Both the position numbers and the translations under genes were made by a program. Shown here piece after piece: positions 8,657 through 18,007 of a stretch of DNA of 64,000 nt. The DNA is from RHKX01 sp963823565 (GTDB lineage Bacteria > Actinomycetota > Thermoleophilia > Solirubrobacterales > 70-9). Location of the stretch: positions 992,001-1,056,000 of the forward strand of contig CAWGLR010000003.1 in assembly GCA_963823565.1 (NCBI GenBank), in the 5' to 3' direction. Under the pieces are notes generated by a model, which saw only the letters and a program-made list of their open reading frames with translations, was not told where the DNA came from and made no database searches. The first letter of the stretch is position 1; every line of letters starts with the position of its first letter.

Positions 8657-8859
8657 TGACGCGGATGGACGAGAAGAAGCTCACCGCGCTCGCGATCGCC
8701 TGCTTCGTGCTCGGCGTCGCCCTGATGATCCCCTTCGAGGCGACCGTCACCCGTATCCTCGGCGTCCTCGCCCTGGCCGCCTTCATCGTCATCGGCGTCT
8801 TCGCGATCGCGCGGCCCGAGCGGCTCGACGGTGTGCGGGGGGACGACGCGGGCGACTGA
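8656..8859 (+). CDS. Small two-helix membrane protein coupled to cydAB (possible accessory subunit)
   Basis: 67 residues, ATG at 8656 sharing a base with the cydB stop. Two predicted membrane helices (LTALAIACFVLGVALMIPF and ILGVLALAAFIVIGVFAIA) with a short Arg-containing turn and a charged tail. Small subunits such as CydX and CydS are known companions of bd oxidases in other bacteria and are often encoded right after cydB. The position suggests a similar role here, but there is no sequence signature that proves it. Confidence 0.7.
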   Translation: MTRMDEKKLTALAIACFVLGVALMIPFEATVTRILGVLALAAFIVIGVFAIARPERLDGVRGDDAGD

Positions 8860-9173
8860 TCGGTCGCCCAGGGCGGATCGCGTGACGGTCTGCCGGCGAC
8901 GATGAGCATGTTGGAGGCAGGCTGCCGGAGGTTTCCGGACTGGCTGGACCGGCCGCCATCGAGGCCTGGTTCAGGAACTACACCTAGGCCGAGGGCGCGC
9001 TGCGGGCCGGCGTTCGGCGGGGCTGGGCGCGAATCGTGATCGAGCGGCGCGAGGCGCCGCGCCCGGCGCCGTGGCGCGCTGCGTGAGCTGAGTCGCCTTC
9101 GCAATATGTACCAACCGATGCACGAATACTTCCCGGCGGCTACGTTCTTTGGGCGTCGGCTACGATCGGCCAC
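8860..9173 (+). other. Intergenic region; one strong hairpin, otherwise nothing recognised
   Basis: 314 bases between the cyd operon and a TetR gene. A perfect stem GCGGCGC / GCGCCGC with a GAG loop lies at 9044-9060; it could end cyd transcription but lacks a T tract. The last 70 bases are AT-richer (CAATATGTACC near 9101) and probably hold the TetR gene promoter. No coding pattern was convincing on either strand. Confidence 0.4.
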
Positions 9174-9797
9174 ATGGAGGCTGCAACAGCCGAGTACCGC
9201 TTCGCCAGTCGCAAGGGGGCGCGGCAGGCCCGGGCGATCCTCGAGGCGGGATACCGGTGTCTGGCGCGGGACGGCTACGCCCGCACGTCGATGCAGCGAA
9301 TCGCCGACGAGGCCGGTGTCCAGAAGCGGATGCTGCACTACTACTACGAGACCCGCGAGAAGCTCTTCGCCGAGCTCGTCGCCTACCTGGGAGACCGGAT
9401 GCTTCAGCCGGTCGACGAGGCGATCTCAGGCCTCGAGGACCCCGAGCAGATCGTCAACCTCGGCTTCGATCGCCTCTGGAGCGAGCTCGTCGCCGAGCCC
9501 GAGCTGCAGGGCGTCTATCTCGGCCTGGTCTCGGAGTCCGTGGGCGATCCGGCGCTGCGCCGCGCGATCGTCGCCGTCGGCGACCGCTACCGGGACCTGA
9601 TCCGCAGCCTGATCGCCGAGGTGCGGTCCCATGGCTGGACGCTGAAGTTCCCGGACGAGACGATCGTGATCGGGACGATCGCCGCCGTTCAGGGCCTGGC
9701 GCTTCAGTATCTCGAGCGCGGACAGAGCCCCGAGCTGACCGAGGCGACCGAGGGCTTCAAGCGCTGGCTGCTGGGGCTGGTCGAGCCACCGCGGTGA
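9174..9797 (+). CDS. TetR-family transcriptional regulator
   Basis: 207 residues. The N-terminal DNA-binding domain has the TetR pattern: ILEAGYRCLARDGYARTSMQ, the recognition segment IADEAGVQKRMLHYYYETRE, then KLFAELVAY. The C-terminal ligand domain is all-helical. It overlaps the next gene (MBL hydrolase) by four bases (GTGA), so the two are co-transcribed and the hydrolase or its substrate is likely linked to the regulator's ligand. The ligand is unknown. Confidence 0.85.
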   Translation: MEAATAEYRFASRKGARQARAILEAGYRCLARDGYARTSMQRIADEAGVQKRMLHYYYETREKLFAELVAYLGDRMLQPVDEAISGLEDPEQIVNLGFDRLWSELVAEPELQGVYLGLVSESVGDPALRRAIVAVGDRYRDLIRSLIAEVRSHGWTLKFPDETIVIGTIAAVQGLALQYLERGQSPELTEATEGFKRWLLGLVEPPR

Positions 9798-10753
9798 GCG
9801 TCGAGGTCACCGAGCCCGCCCCGGGCGTCCGCCGGCTGACGCTCGCGCTCGAGCTTCCCTCGCCCGATCACATCCACTGTTATCTCCTCGAGCTGCCCGG
9901 CGGTGAAGCTCTGCTCGTCGACACCGGGATGGCCGGCACCGCGGCGCAGCTGCGCGAGGCGCTCGAGGACGAAGGCGTCCGGTCCCCGCGCGTTCTGATC
10001 ACTCACGGCCACATCGACCACTGGGGCGCCGCCGCCGAGATCGCGGACACGGTGCTGGCGCACGACGGAGTGCGTCCGTCGCTTGCGTATGCCTCGGGCA
10101 ATCGCATGCCCTCACCCCAGAACTGGCCGCCCGGCCTCCCGGGTCCCGAGGAGATGGAGCGCGCCTTCGGGCGCTTTCGCTCCCTGGTCAGCGGTGTTCC
10201 GGAGGTGGAGCCGATCGCCGACGGGGACCGGATCGCCGAGTGGGAGGTCGTGTGGACGCCCGGGCACGACCCGGGCCACGTCTGCCTCTACCGCGCGCAG
10301 GACGGCGTCCTCGTGACGGGCGACCTCCTGCTGCCCGGCTATACGCCGAACATCCAGCCGCCGATGGAGGGCGAGGGGGATGCGGTGGCGCAGTTCCTCT
10401 CCTCCCTGAGGCGTGTCGCCGAGCTGCGGATCGGCCTCGTGCTTCCGGCTCACGGAGAGCCCTACGCGGATGCCCGGGGCCGCGCCCGCGAGCTGATCGA
10501 GCACCACGAGCGGCGACTCGCCGAGCTCACCGGCCGGCTGGACGCGGACGGAGCCGCCGTCCCGGAGCTCACCGAGGTGCTGTTCGATGAACTGTCGGCA
10601 TCGGAGGACCGCATGCTCGGGAGTCTCGAGACCATCGCCCATCTCGAGCACCTGCGGCGCCGGGGCCTGGCTTGCCCCGGTCCCGATGGCCGCTGGTACC
10701 CCGCGCAGGGCGGTCGGCCGCCGGCGGACCCGGCCGTGAACACGCCGGCGTGA
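9794..10753 (+). CDS. MBL-fold metallo-hydrolase
   Basis: 319 residues from a GTG overlapping the TetR stop. Metal-site motifs are visible: LVDTGM, ITHGHIDHWG (the HxHxDH signature), TPGHDPGHV, VTGDLLLPG and LPAHGEPY. The C-terminal 90 residues form the helical extension (EHHERRLAEL) typical of the LACTB2-like / AttM-like subgroup that cleaves esters or thioesters. Cytosolic; no signal peptide. The exact substrate is not readable; coupling with a TetR regulator suggests a small organic ester. Confidence 0.85.
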   Translation: MSVEVTEPAPGVRRLTLALELPSPDHIHCYLLELPGGEALLVDTGMAGTAAQLREALEDEGVRSPRVLITHGHIDHWGAAAEIADTVLAHDGVRPSLAYASGNRMPSPQNWPPGLPGPEEMERAFGRFRSLVSGVPEVEPIADGDRIAEWEVVWTPGHDPGHVCLYRAQDGVLVTGDLLLPGYTPNIQPPMEGEGDAVAQFLSSLRRVAELRIGLVLPAHGEPYADARGRARELIEHHERRLAELTGRLDADGAAVPELTEVLFDELSASEDRMLGSLETIAHLEHLRRRGLACPGPDGRWYPAQGGRPPADPAVNTPA

Positions 10754-10768
10754 TGATATGAGCTCGTC

Positions 10769-11443
10769 TCAGCTCGCTCCGCAGCTCCGCGGAGGCGAGG
10801 CTCGCGATCCGCAACCCGCAGCGACCCCCTCGATCAGCATGGCGAGCACGTAGCGAGCCGCCTGATCGCGGGCGATCAGGCCCTCCCGGCTCGCGCGCAG
10901 GGCCGCCGCAAGCAGCCCGCCGAGCGCCTGCGGCACCCAGTCCGCCGGGATGTCGGCACGCAGCTCTCCGGCGGCTTGGCCGCGCTCGACCAGCGCGGCG
11001 ATGGGCAGCGCCAGCATGCGTTCACGGCGACGAAGGGCGGGATCGCTGGCATGAAGGTCGACGGCGATTCGGTAGCGGTCGCCTACATCCAGCAATGCCT
11101 CCACGAGTCGTTCGAGCGCCTTGGGAGCCGGACCCTCCTGCGGCCTGCTGAGCGCGATCGCCTTCTCCGCGTCATCGAGCGCCCGGCGGTGGATCGCCTC
11201 GACGAGCTCCTCGCGGCTTCGAAAGTGGCGATAGACGGTCGCCCGCCCGAGGCCGGAGCGCTCGGCGATCGCGCTCATGCTGACCTTCGGGTCGTCGGCG
11301 AGCTCGCGCACCGCAGCCCTGAGGATCGCCCGCGTGTTTCGCCGCGCGTCGAGGCGTCGGGACGGGGCGCCGAGCCGCTCCGGGTTGCGGCCGGCCGGCT
11401 GATGGCCGGAACCCGGCGGCCGGCCGGCTGCCGGGGCCTTCAT
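10769..11443 (-). CDS. TetR-family regulator of the adjacent MmpL exporter
   Basis: 224 residues from the ATG at 11443, which lies four bases after the stop of the MmpL gene. A longer frame upstream is only Arg/Pro-rich read-through of that gene, so I reject it. The HTH reads SAIAERSGLGRATVYRHFRS, a standard TetR recognition helix. The rest is a helical ligand domain (LERLVEALLDVGDRYR). Residues 1-25 are a low-complexity Gly/Pro/Arg tail. Operon order exporter-regulator suggests feedback control of the exporter. Confidence 0.85.
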   Translation of the reverse strand: MKAPAAGRPPGSGHQPAGRNPERLGAPSRRLDARRNTRAILRAAVRELADDPKVSMSAIAERSGLGRATVYRHFRSREELVEAIHRRALDDAEKAIALSRPQEGPAPKALERLVEALLDVGDRYRIAVDLHASDPALRRRERMLALPIAALVERGQAAGELRADIPADWVPQALGGLLAAALRASREGLIARDQAARYVLAMLIEGVAAGCGSRASPPRSCGAS

Positions 11444-11447
11444 CGCG

Positions 11448-13655
11448 CTACGACCGCTCGGCCTCGGACGCGGGCGCTGCCGCGCCGTCGCCCGAGCGGC
11501 CGGTCGGTGGCGCGGCCGGCGCCGGCGCTTGGGACGCATCGGCGCCGGGCTCGGAGGAGTTGCGCTCGGGATCGCCCTGGTGGCCCGGCCACCAGATCCG
11601 GCGGCCGAGCAGCGCCGCGACGCCGGGCACGAACGCGCAGGCCATCACGAAGGCGACGATCAGGATTCCGAACGACACCGAGAAGCCCATCTCGACCAGC
11701 GGGCCGATTCCGGTGAGCATCAGGGAGGCGAAGGTGCCGGCGAGGATCACGCCCGCGGCGGCGATCGTCGGGCCGGCGTGCTCGACCGCCATGTCGGCAG
11801 CTCGCCGCGGGTCGAGACCCTCCCGATACTCCTCGCGAAGCCGGGCGGTCATCAGGATGTTGTAGTCGGTGCCGATGGCGACCACGAACAGATACAGGAT
11901 CAGCGGGGTCGCGAAGCTGAGCCCGGCCTCTCCGGCGAGTCCCTGGAAGACGGCTACCGAGGCGCCGAGGGTGGCGGCGAAGCCGAGCGCGACCGCGCCG
12001 AGAAGGTAGAGCGGGGCGACGGCGCTCCGGAGCAGCAGTACCAGGATCAGGAGGATCAGCGCCGCCGCGACCGGATAGACGACGGTGTAATCGCGGTTGA
12101 TCGCCGAGCGCACGTCGACGAAGGCCGCGGTCTGACCGCCGACCAGCACCCGGGCATCGTCGACGGCGCCGTGGGCGGTCTCCCGCAGCGGCCCCTCGAC
12201 GAGGTCGAGCGCCGCGGTTGAGAACGGGGTCTGCTCGAGGCTCACGGCTAGCCTCGCGACGTCGCCCGACCGGCTGAGCTCCGGTGGCCCGACCTGCGAT
12301 ACGCCCTCGACCCGCCGAAGCTCCGCACGGAGCCGCGCGAGCTCGGCGCGGGGGAGGGACCCGCTGCCCTCGACGTAGACCTCGGTTGGGTTGAGTGCGC
12401 CGGCCGGGAAAGCGGCGTCCAGGGTCCGGAAGGCCTCAGCGGACTCGACGTCGTCGGGGAGGCGGTCGAGGCTGTTGTAGTTGGCCTCGTAGAAGAGGAC
12501 GCCGGCGGCGAGCGCGACGAGCAGCCCGCCGGCGGCGAGCGCGACCGGCCCCGGCCGCGCCGCGATCCTCTGCCCGGCCCGCTTCGCGATCGTCGACTGC
12601 GGGGCGTGCCGCCAGCGCCGCGAGGGCCAGAACAGCCGCTCGCCGAGCAGCGCGATGACGGCCGGGACGAGGGTGAGCGCCGCCGCCAGCATCACCGCCA
12701 CCGAGATCACGAGCGCCGGCGCCATGGTCTGGAAGGACTCGAACTTCGACAGCAGCAGGGCGAGGAAGGTCGCGATCACGACCAGCGCCGCCGATGCAAC
12801 CACGCGGCCGACCCGCGCGACCGCGAACTCGATGGCGCGCGCCGGCGCGTCGCCCGCGCGCAGCCGCTCGCGGTGGCGGAAGAGCAGGAAGAGGATGTAG
12901 TCGGTGCCGATGCCGAACAGGACCACGATCAGGAGCGAAGTGACCTCGGAGCCGACCTCGAAGCCGGCGAGGTCGGCGACGAGGGCGACGAGGGAGGTGG
13001 CGGCGGCGAAGACGATGCCGATCGTGACGATCGGCAGGAGCGCCGCGAGCGGGCTGCGGAAGATCGCCCCGAGGAGGACGAGGATGAGGACGATCGTCGC
13101 GATCCCGACGATGCCCTCGGCGTCGCGGAAGGAGTCCCTGGTGTCCTTGAGGATCGCGGCGTCGCCGCTGAGCTGCACCTGGAGCGCGCCCCCGCTGAGC
13201 ACCTCGTCGCCTCGGTCACGCAGGGCCTCGATCGCCTCGGCGACCGGGTCATCGAACGCCAACCCCTCGATCGAGACGCGCACGAGCTGTACGCGTCCGT
13301 CGGGGCTGAGGAGCTCGCTGCCGGTGACGGCCCCGTTCACGCGGTCGAGCCCGCCGCGGTTGAGTTCGCGCGCGAAGCCCGCGATCCGCGCGAGGTCCGC
13401 GCGGCTGAGCGGCGCGGTGTCGCGCCGGCTGACGACGAACAGGGCACTCGAGCCGGACTGCTCGGGGAAGGCACGTTCGCCGAGCTCCTGTGCCTCGACC
13501 GACTCATAGGAGCTCGGCAGGAAGCTCGTCTGGTCCTCGTTGGTGACCTCGTCGAGGCCGGGCGAGAGCGGCACGACTACGGCGACGGCCACGAGCCACG
13601 CGGCAATCACCGGCCAGGGGTGGCGGACGACGAATCGGCCTAGACGTGCGAACAA
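11448..13655 (-). CDS. MmpL/RND-family membrane transporter
   Basis: 735 residues with about eleven or twelve membrane helices and two large outside loops. The N-terminus (VVRHPWPVIAAWLVAVAVVV) and the loop motif DEVTNEDQTSFLPSSYES are typical of MMPL proteins. Pairs of helical blocks carry FGIGTDYILFLLFRHRER and AIGTDYNILMTARLREEY, the two copies of the GxxxDY motif that forms the proton relay. Such proteins export lipids, siderophores or drugs by proton motive force. The final 50 residues are a Pro/Ala-rich cytoplasmic tail. Followed four bases later by a TetR gene. The cargo is unknown. Confidence 0.9.
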   Translation of the reverse strand: MFARLGRFVVRHPWPVIAAWLVAVAVVVPLSPGLDEVTNEDQTSFLPSSYESVEAQELGERAFPEQSGSSALFVVSRRDTAPLSRADLARIAGFARELNRGGLDRVNGAVTGSELLSPDGRVQLVRVSIEGLAFDDPVAEAIEALRDRGDEVLSGGALQVQLSGDAAILKDTRDSFRDAEGIVGIATIVLILVLLGAIFRSPLAALLPIVTIGIVFAAATSLVALVADLAGFEVGSEVTSLLIVVLFGIGTDYILFLLFRHRERLRAGDAPARAIEFAVARVGRVVASAALVVIATFLALLLSKFESFQTMAPALVISVAVMLAAALTLVPAVIALLGERLFWPSRRWRHAPQSTIAKRAGQRIAARPGPVALAAGGLLVALAAGVLFYEANYNSLDRLPDDVESAEAFRTLDAAFPAGALNPTEVYVEGSGSLPRAELARLRAELRRVEGVSQVGPPELSRSGDVARLAVSLEQTPFSTAALDLVEGPLRETAHGAVDDARVLVGGQTAAFVDVRSAINRDYTVVYPVAAALILLILVLLLRSAVAPLYLLGAVALGFAATLGASVAVFQGLAGEAGLSFATPLILYLFVVAIGTDYNILMTARLREEYREGLDPRRAADMAVEHAGPTIAAAGVILAGTFASLMLTGIGPLVEMGFSVSFGILIVAFVMACAFVPGVAALLGRRIWWPGHQGDPERNSSEPGADASQAPAPAAPPTGRSGDGAAAPASEAERS

Positions 13656-13735
13656 GAGATCACTGGCTCCCGGCGCATGTCGACAACCTTACCGAGACAC
13701 GTCTGTCTCTGTTGGACCGGAGGACCGCGCACGCG

Positions 13736-14329
13736 CTACGGCGCCGCCCGATTGCCGCCCCGTACGGGTCCGGCGGCGCGTCGGGCCCCGACGGGACGAG
13801 GATCCGCCCAAGCGCGGAGGCGCCGCGCCAGCGCGCGGCGAAGGCGGGAGCCGGGAAGGACGGCGCGGACGCGGTGAGCCCAGCGGCGGGCCGGCGAGCG
13901 GCCGGCGAGCGCGGCGACCTCGCGGCGCTCGATCACGAACCCGTCCGGCGGCGCCCGCGTGAGTCTGCGCGCGACGCGGTGCGCACCCCGCCGCTGCGCT
14001 TCGTCCGCGCCGGTGGCGTGGGACGCGAGCGTGAGCGCGAGCTCGTCGCTGATCTGCGCCCAGGATCCGGGCGCCGGGGTCCTCTCGAACAGCAGCCGGA
14101 CGAGATCGCGGTCGACGAGATAGATGGCTGCCCGCGCGCCGTCGAGGCGGCCGACGTAGAAGCTTGCCGAGCCCTGTTCGTGAGCGAGCCACCTCGATGC
14201 GACGCGTCGAAGCGTCTCCACCGCGAGCGCGAGCAGCCCGGCGGCGGCGCAGAGGCCGAGGCACATGGCGAGGAGGACGAGGAGAAGCTGGACGGCCAGA
14301 TCGTTGAGCGCTTCGAGGCCGGGGCTCAC
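13736..14329 (-). CDS. Membrane-anchored hypothetical protein
   Basis: 197 residues from a GTG at 14329 that overlaps the stress-protein stop by four bases (GTGA). One or two N-terminal membrane helices (LAVQLLLVLLAMCLGLCAA, then LLALAVETLRR) are followed by a soluble domain with GSASFYVGRLDGARAAIYLV and a very Arg/Ala/Gly-rich C-terminus. No family was recognised. Translational coupling to the universal-stress-like protein suggests they act together, possibly under the MarR protein encoded divergently. Confidence 0.6.
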   Translation of the reverse strand: MSPGLEALNDLAVQLLLVLLAMCLGLCAAAGLLALAVETLRRVASRWLAHEQGSASFYVGRLDGARAAIYLVDRDLVRLLFERTPAPGSWAQISDELALTLASHATGADEAQRRGAHRVARRLTRAPPDGFVIERREVAALAGRSPARRWAHRVRAVLPGSRLRRALARRLRAWADPRPVGARRAAGPVRGGNRAAP

Positions 14330-14871
14330 GCGCGAGCTCGCCTTCGCGACGAGGGGAGCGGGCTCCGAAGAGGGGGCGCCGGGCCCATCCCGCGGGCGGT
14401 GCTGCCGGAGGGAGGCGCGGAGGGCCGCTGAGGGTCGCCCGAGCCCGGGGCCGTGACGACCCGGGCCGGACAGCGGCGCAGAAGGCGCCGCCGTCTCGCG
14501 CGGGCGAGCGCGCCGAGCAACCCGGGGCGCGGGGGGGCGAGCACGACCACGTCGTGGTCGCGCTCTCGAATCTCGTCGAGGAGCGCCGCGTGTGGCCGCC
14601 CCCGGCGAGCGCTCATCGTCACCGGGACCGCCTCCGGTACGGCGGCGGCGTGACGCCTGAGAAGCTCCTCGCACCCGCGCTCGCACGCCCGCTTCAGGGC
14701 TCGCGGCGACTCGGGCGGGGGAAACGGCGGGGTCCAGGCGAAGGCGGGTACGGCGGGGATCGCGGCGAGCATCGTCAGCCGGGCGCGCTCCCGCTGCGCC
14801 AGTTCGACCGCCGTGCGCGCCCGGGCCGACGCGTCGGGGCGGTGGTCGATCAGGACGACGATGCTACGCAT
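14326..14871 (-). CDS. Universal stress protein-like (UspA) protein
   Basis: 181 residues from the ATG at 14871. It begins MRSIVVLIDHRPDASARART, the beta-1/alpha-1 unit of UspA proteins, and contains ALLDEIRERDHDVVVLAPP. The usual ATP-binding G-x2-G-x9-G(S/T) is not clearly preserved (RPGLLGALARARRRRLLRR). The last 45 residues are Pro/Arg-rich and may be disordered. Divergent from a MarR gene, with a palindrome in the shared 66-base gap. Confidence 0.65.
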   Translation of the reverse strand: MRSIVVLIDHRPDASARARTAVELAQRERARLTMLAAIPAVPAFAWTPPFPPPESPRALKRACERGCEELLRRHAAAVPEAVPVTMSARRGRPHAALLDEIRERDHDVVVLAPPRPGLLGALARARRRRLLRRCPARVVTAPGSGDPQRPSAPPSGSTARGMGPAPPLRSPLPSSRRRARA

Positions 14872-14907
14872 CGGCAGAGCCTCTCGCTCAAGTGGCAAAA
14901 GCAACAA

Positions 14908-14920
14908 TTAGGATACCTAA
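14908..14920. promoter_or_regulatory. Likely MarR operator (inverted repeat TTAGG-N3-CCTAA)
   Basis: A perfect inverted repeat, TTAGG ATA CCTAA, sits 17 bases before the MarR start codon and 37 bases before the start of the divergent stress-protein gene. MarR proteins bind short palindromes of this sort over their own promoters. A similar TAGG/CCTA palindrome precedes a second MarR gene (21623). Confidence 0.6.
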
Positions 14921-14937
14921 CGAAGAGTCGCAACGAG

Positions 14938-15432
14938 ATGCCGAAGTCGCCCGATCAGCCCCTCGCGCCGCCCGCCGATCGTCGATCGCCGGCCGGCGGC
15001 CCGGACGGCGACGCCTTCGAGCGGGCGCTGATGCGGTTCCTGCGCGCGACCCGCGCCGCCCGCGCCCGGGTCGCGCGCGAGCCGGCGTTCGCCGGGATCA
15101 CGTTCGCCCAGTTCCTGCTTCTCGATGCGGTCGGTCGGGTCGGCAGCGCCGGCAACGCCCGGGTCGCCGAGCTCGCGGGGGTGAGCGGGCCGACGGCGAC
15201 CCAGGCCCTCGCGCGGCTCGAGCAGCGCGGGCTGCTTCGTCGCCAGCGCGCTGCGACCGACGGGCGCGCGGTGACGATCGCGATCAGCGCGCGCGGGCGC
15301 GAGCTCCTGGAGGAGAAGCGCTCGCTGCTCTCCGAGCGGGCACGGGCGCTGTTCTACTCGCTCGAGCCCTCGCAGCGCGAGCACGCCGCCGGCCTGCTCG
15401 ACGAGCTCGCGGAGCTCGTCGAGGAGCTCTGA
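14938..15432 (+). CDS. MarR-family transcriptional regulator
   Basis: 164 residues from the ATG at 14938. The winged helix is plain: ITFAQFLLLDAVGRVG, then AELAGVSGPTATQALARLEQ as the recognition helix and LLRRQRAATDGRAVTIAIS as the wing. The dimerisation helices are at the two ends. It is divergent from a stress-protein/membrane-protein pair and has a palindromic operator candidate directly upstream, so it probably controls itself and that pair. No redox Cys is present. Confidence 0.85.
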   Translation: MPKSPDQPLAPPADRRSPAGGPDGDAFERALMRFLRATRAARARVAREPAFAGITFAQFLLLDAVGRVGSAGNARVAELAGVSGPTATQALARLEQRGLLRRQRAATDGRAVTIAISARGRELLEEKRSLLSERARALFYSLEPSQREHAAGLLDELAELVEEL

Positions 15433-15542
15433 ATTCGGCTCCGGCGCCGAGAGAGCCCCCGGAGAGGAGCCTCACGGGAGGTCTGTGGGGATGCCTCGCG
15501 GCGGCCACCGCGGCCCCGGGGCTCGCGGCATTGTCTGGAGAG

Positions 15543-17848
15543 TCAGCCTTTGGGAGGAGGCAGGTAGTCGCGGCACGGCTCTCCGCGGAGGCCGGGGCAT
15601 GGCGGCAACTCGTCCGGCACGTCGACGCCCGGCACCACCGGGAGCGTGAGGCGCGAAGGCTTGCCCTTGCCCGAGCCGACGGCTACGCGCGCGGTGCCCT
15701 TCGGGCGAGCGCGCCTGAACGCCCAGATTGGCTGATCGTTGCCCGGAGGAGAGATGATGACGCGAATCCGCGAGCCCGCGCGATAGGCGTGCCCCTGGTA
15801 GTAGAGGGGGATCGTCACCTTGGCGAAGCGGCCCTCGGGCAGCGGCTTCAGGTCGCCCTTTCGCAGGCTGAGAACCGGGGCGAGCTTCGTGCTCTTCTTG
15901 CGGTCGAGCTTTCGCATCGAGCCACGCACCCAGCCGCTCTGCACGTAGACCTCCCTGCCGTCGGGGCGTACCTCGGTGACCGTCGCCTGCAGGTCCACGT
16001 TCGGCTTCGAGGAGCGCACCCACGCGCGCACGTACCCCGACCCCACGACCGTCGTGTCCTCTGCGAGCGGCTGCGTTACATAGGAGGCCGAGTTCTTTGC
16101 TGGGGTCTGCTCCCACTGGTACTGGGGCGACTGGGTCCAGAGGCCGCCTTCGCCGGTATCGGTGTCGCCGGAGAAGTTCGTGAGCGGTATCGCGTCGGCA
16201 TCCCACTTGAAAGCGCTCTGCGCCCCACCCCGCGCGCGCTTCTGGCCGAGCTCTCCGCCGCCGCCGAAGTACCAGGAGCGCGCCGTCGTGCCCGGAACCG
16301 GCAGCGCGTCGAAGTACTGCTCGAAGCCGGGGTACGGCTGGCCCGGCTGACCGCCGGACCCGTTGTCGAAGAGAACGCGAACCGGCGGCTGAGACTCGAA
16401 CTCCGCCAGCGCGCCCTCATAGGTCGGCTGCTGTTGCACCGGGTCGGGCGGCAGGGTCAGCCCCGAGATTCCCATTGCCTCCTGGAACACGACAGGTGAG
16501 AGCAGGTTGACGAGCGCAGAGAACGCGGCCGGGGAGCGTTTGGCGACGTAGAGCTGCAGGAAGTCGCCCCAGCGGTTGAAGGTCTCGGGCGCGAGAGCGT
16601 CGATGTGGGTGCCGTTCGTGAACGTGAACCACTTCTTGTCGGTGCCCGTGAAGCTCGAGGCGAGCGCCGGGCAGTGGCCGCCGGTCTGCTCGTCCTGCCA
16701 CTGGCAGGCCATGAAGACGGGAACGTCGATCTTGTCCACGAACGTCTTCGGCGCCAGCGGGTCGGCTACCTGGGGACGGTAGTAGGCGTTCCGCCGGATC
16801 TTTCGCTTCAGGTTGGCCGCCTCGCCGTGGAGCGCCTGGTTCTGCTCACAAACCGCGTCGCCTCCCTGGATCCTCTCCCACGCCCACGCCTGCCCCGCGT
16901 CGGGGCCGGCGGGCATCGCGTCCTCGATGCGGTCCTTCGCCCATGGGAGCGCGAAGCCGGTGTTGAGGATCCCGCCGGGATAGAGCGTGGTCTGCACGCT
17001 GTCGAGCACGGAGATCGGTGTGATCGCGGCGAGGCTCGGCGGGTTGGTGGCGGCGGTGAAGAGCTGGCTGATCCCGCCGTAGGAGATCCCCATCATGCCC
17101 ACCTTGTTCCCCTGCACCCACGGCTGGCGGGCGATCGTCTCGATCACGTCGTAGCCGTCGAGGCTCTGCAGCGGCTCGAAGAAGTCGAAGGCGCCGCCCG
17201 AGCAGCCGGTGCCGCGCATGTTGACGTCGACGACCGTGAAGCCCAGCAGGTTGCCGATCAGCGAGATGCCGCTCTCCGGGCCGCCCGGCTGCGCGTACCC
17301 GTAGCCCGAGTACTCGATCAGGGTCGGCGTTTGGGCGCCCAGGGGTCGAGCAGCTGGGCGAGCTGGGGCGGAAGCTCGCCGCCGAGGACGGAGGTGACGT
17401 CGGTCGGCGGGTGCACGTTGATCGCGAGCTTCGTCCCGTCGCGCGTCTCGAGGTACTGGTATCCGTCCGGCTCGATCGTTTGGTCGTAGAGCTTGGGGTC
17501 CGGCGGCTCTGACCGATCCGGGAGCACGTGGAGCTCCTGCGAGCTCCCCTCGCCCGTCACCTTCACCAGGTAGCCGCCGCCCGGCTTCACGCGGCGAAAC
17601 AGCGCGGCCCCCAGGGGGTTCGCCCGATGGCTCTTCAGCTTCTCGCCCCGGCGCACGAGCGTCACCTTGGCGTTCGCGGGAGCGCCGTTGACGTACACCT
17701 GCTCGACGCTGCCGCGAGCTGTGAACGAGTGCGAACTCCCGCTGGCGGCGCCGGGCGCCATGACGGCGATGGCGGCCATCGCCGCGATCGCGAGCCCGAG
17801 GCACACGGGCGCCTGCAATCCCCGCACCCGATGGATCCTCCCGCCCAT
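15543..17848 (-). pseudogene. Secreted CocE/NonD (X-Pro dipeptidyl-peptidase-like) hydrolase, frameshifted
   Basis: Starts at the ATG 17848 with a signal peptide (LGLAIAAMAAIAVMAPGAAS) and a small beta domain, and reads in one frame to a stop at 17318. The rest continues one frame over: TLIEYSGYGYAQPGG, the nucleophile elbow GISYGGISQ, TNGTHIDALAPE with the likely catalytic His, and a C-terminal jelly-roll domain (PEGRFAKVTIPLYYQGHAYR). Joined, it makes a full S15-type serine hydrolase of about 765 residues. One base is missing near 17325-17341. It is not a canonical programmed -1 slip, because CCCAAAC there is in the wrong phase. Either a recent inactivation or a sequence error. Confidence 0.8.
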
Positions 17849-18007
17849 GCCGTGGCACTTATATCAGAGAGCGATCAGACAGCAGCGGCGGTGGAGCTGG
17901 TTCGCCCTCAGGCATCTGAACCTCGACGGCCTGAGGCCCCGCCATCCGCTACGTGCGGCGCGGGACGCTGCTCGAGGACGGTCCGCGGATCGCTCGAGGA
18001 AGCGGAG

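Noticed and set aside
17318..17345. Programmed -1 frameshift in the CocE-type gene (CCCAAAC)
   Set aside because: The heptamer looks like a slip site, but the upstream frame reads CCC AAA, already the post-slip phase, so normal tandem slippage cannot give the required shift.
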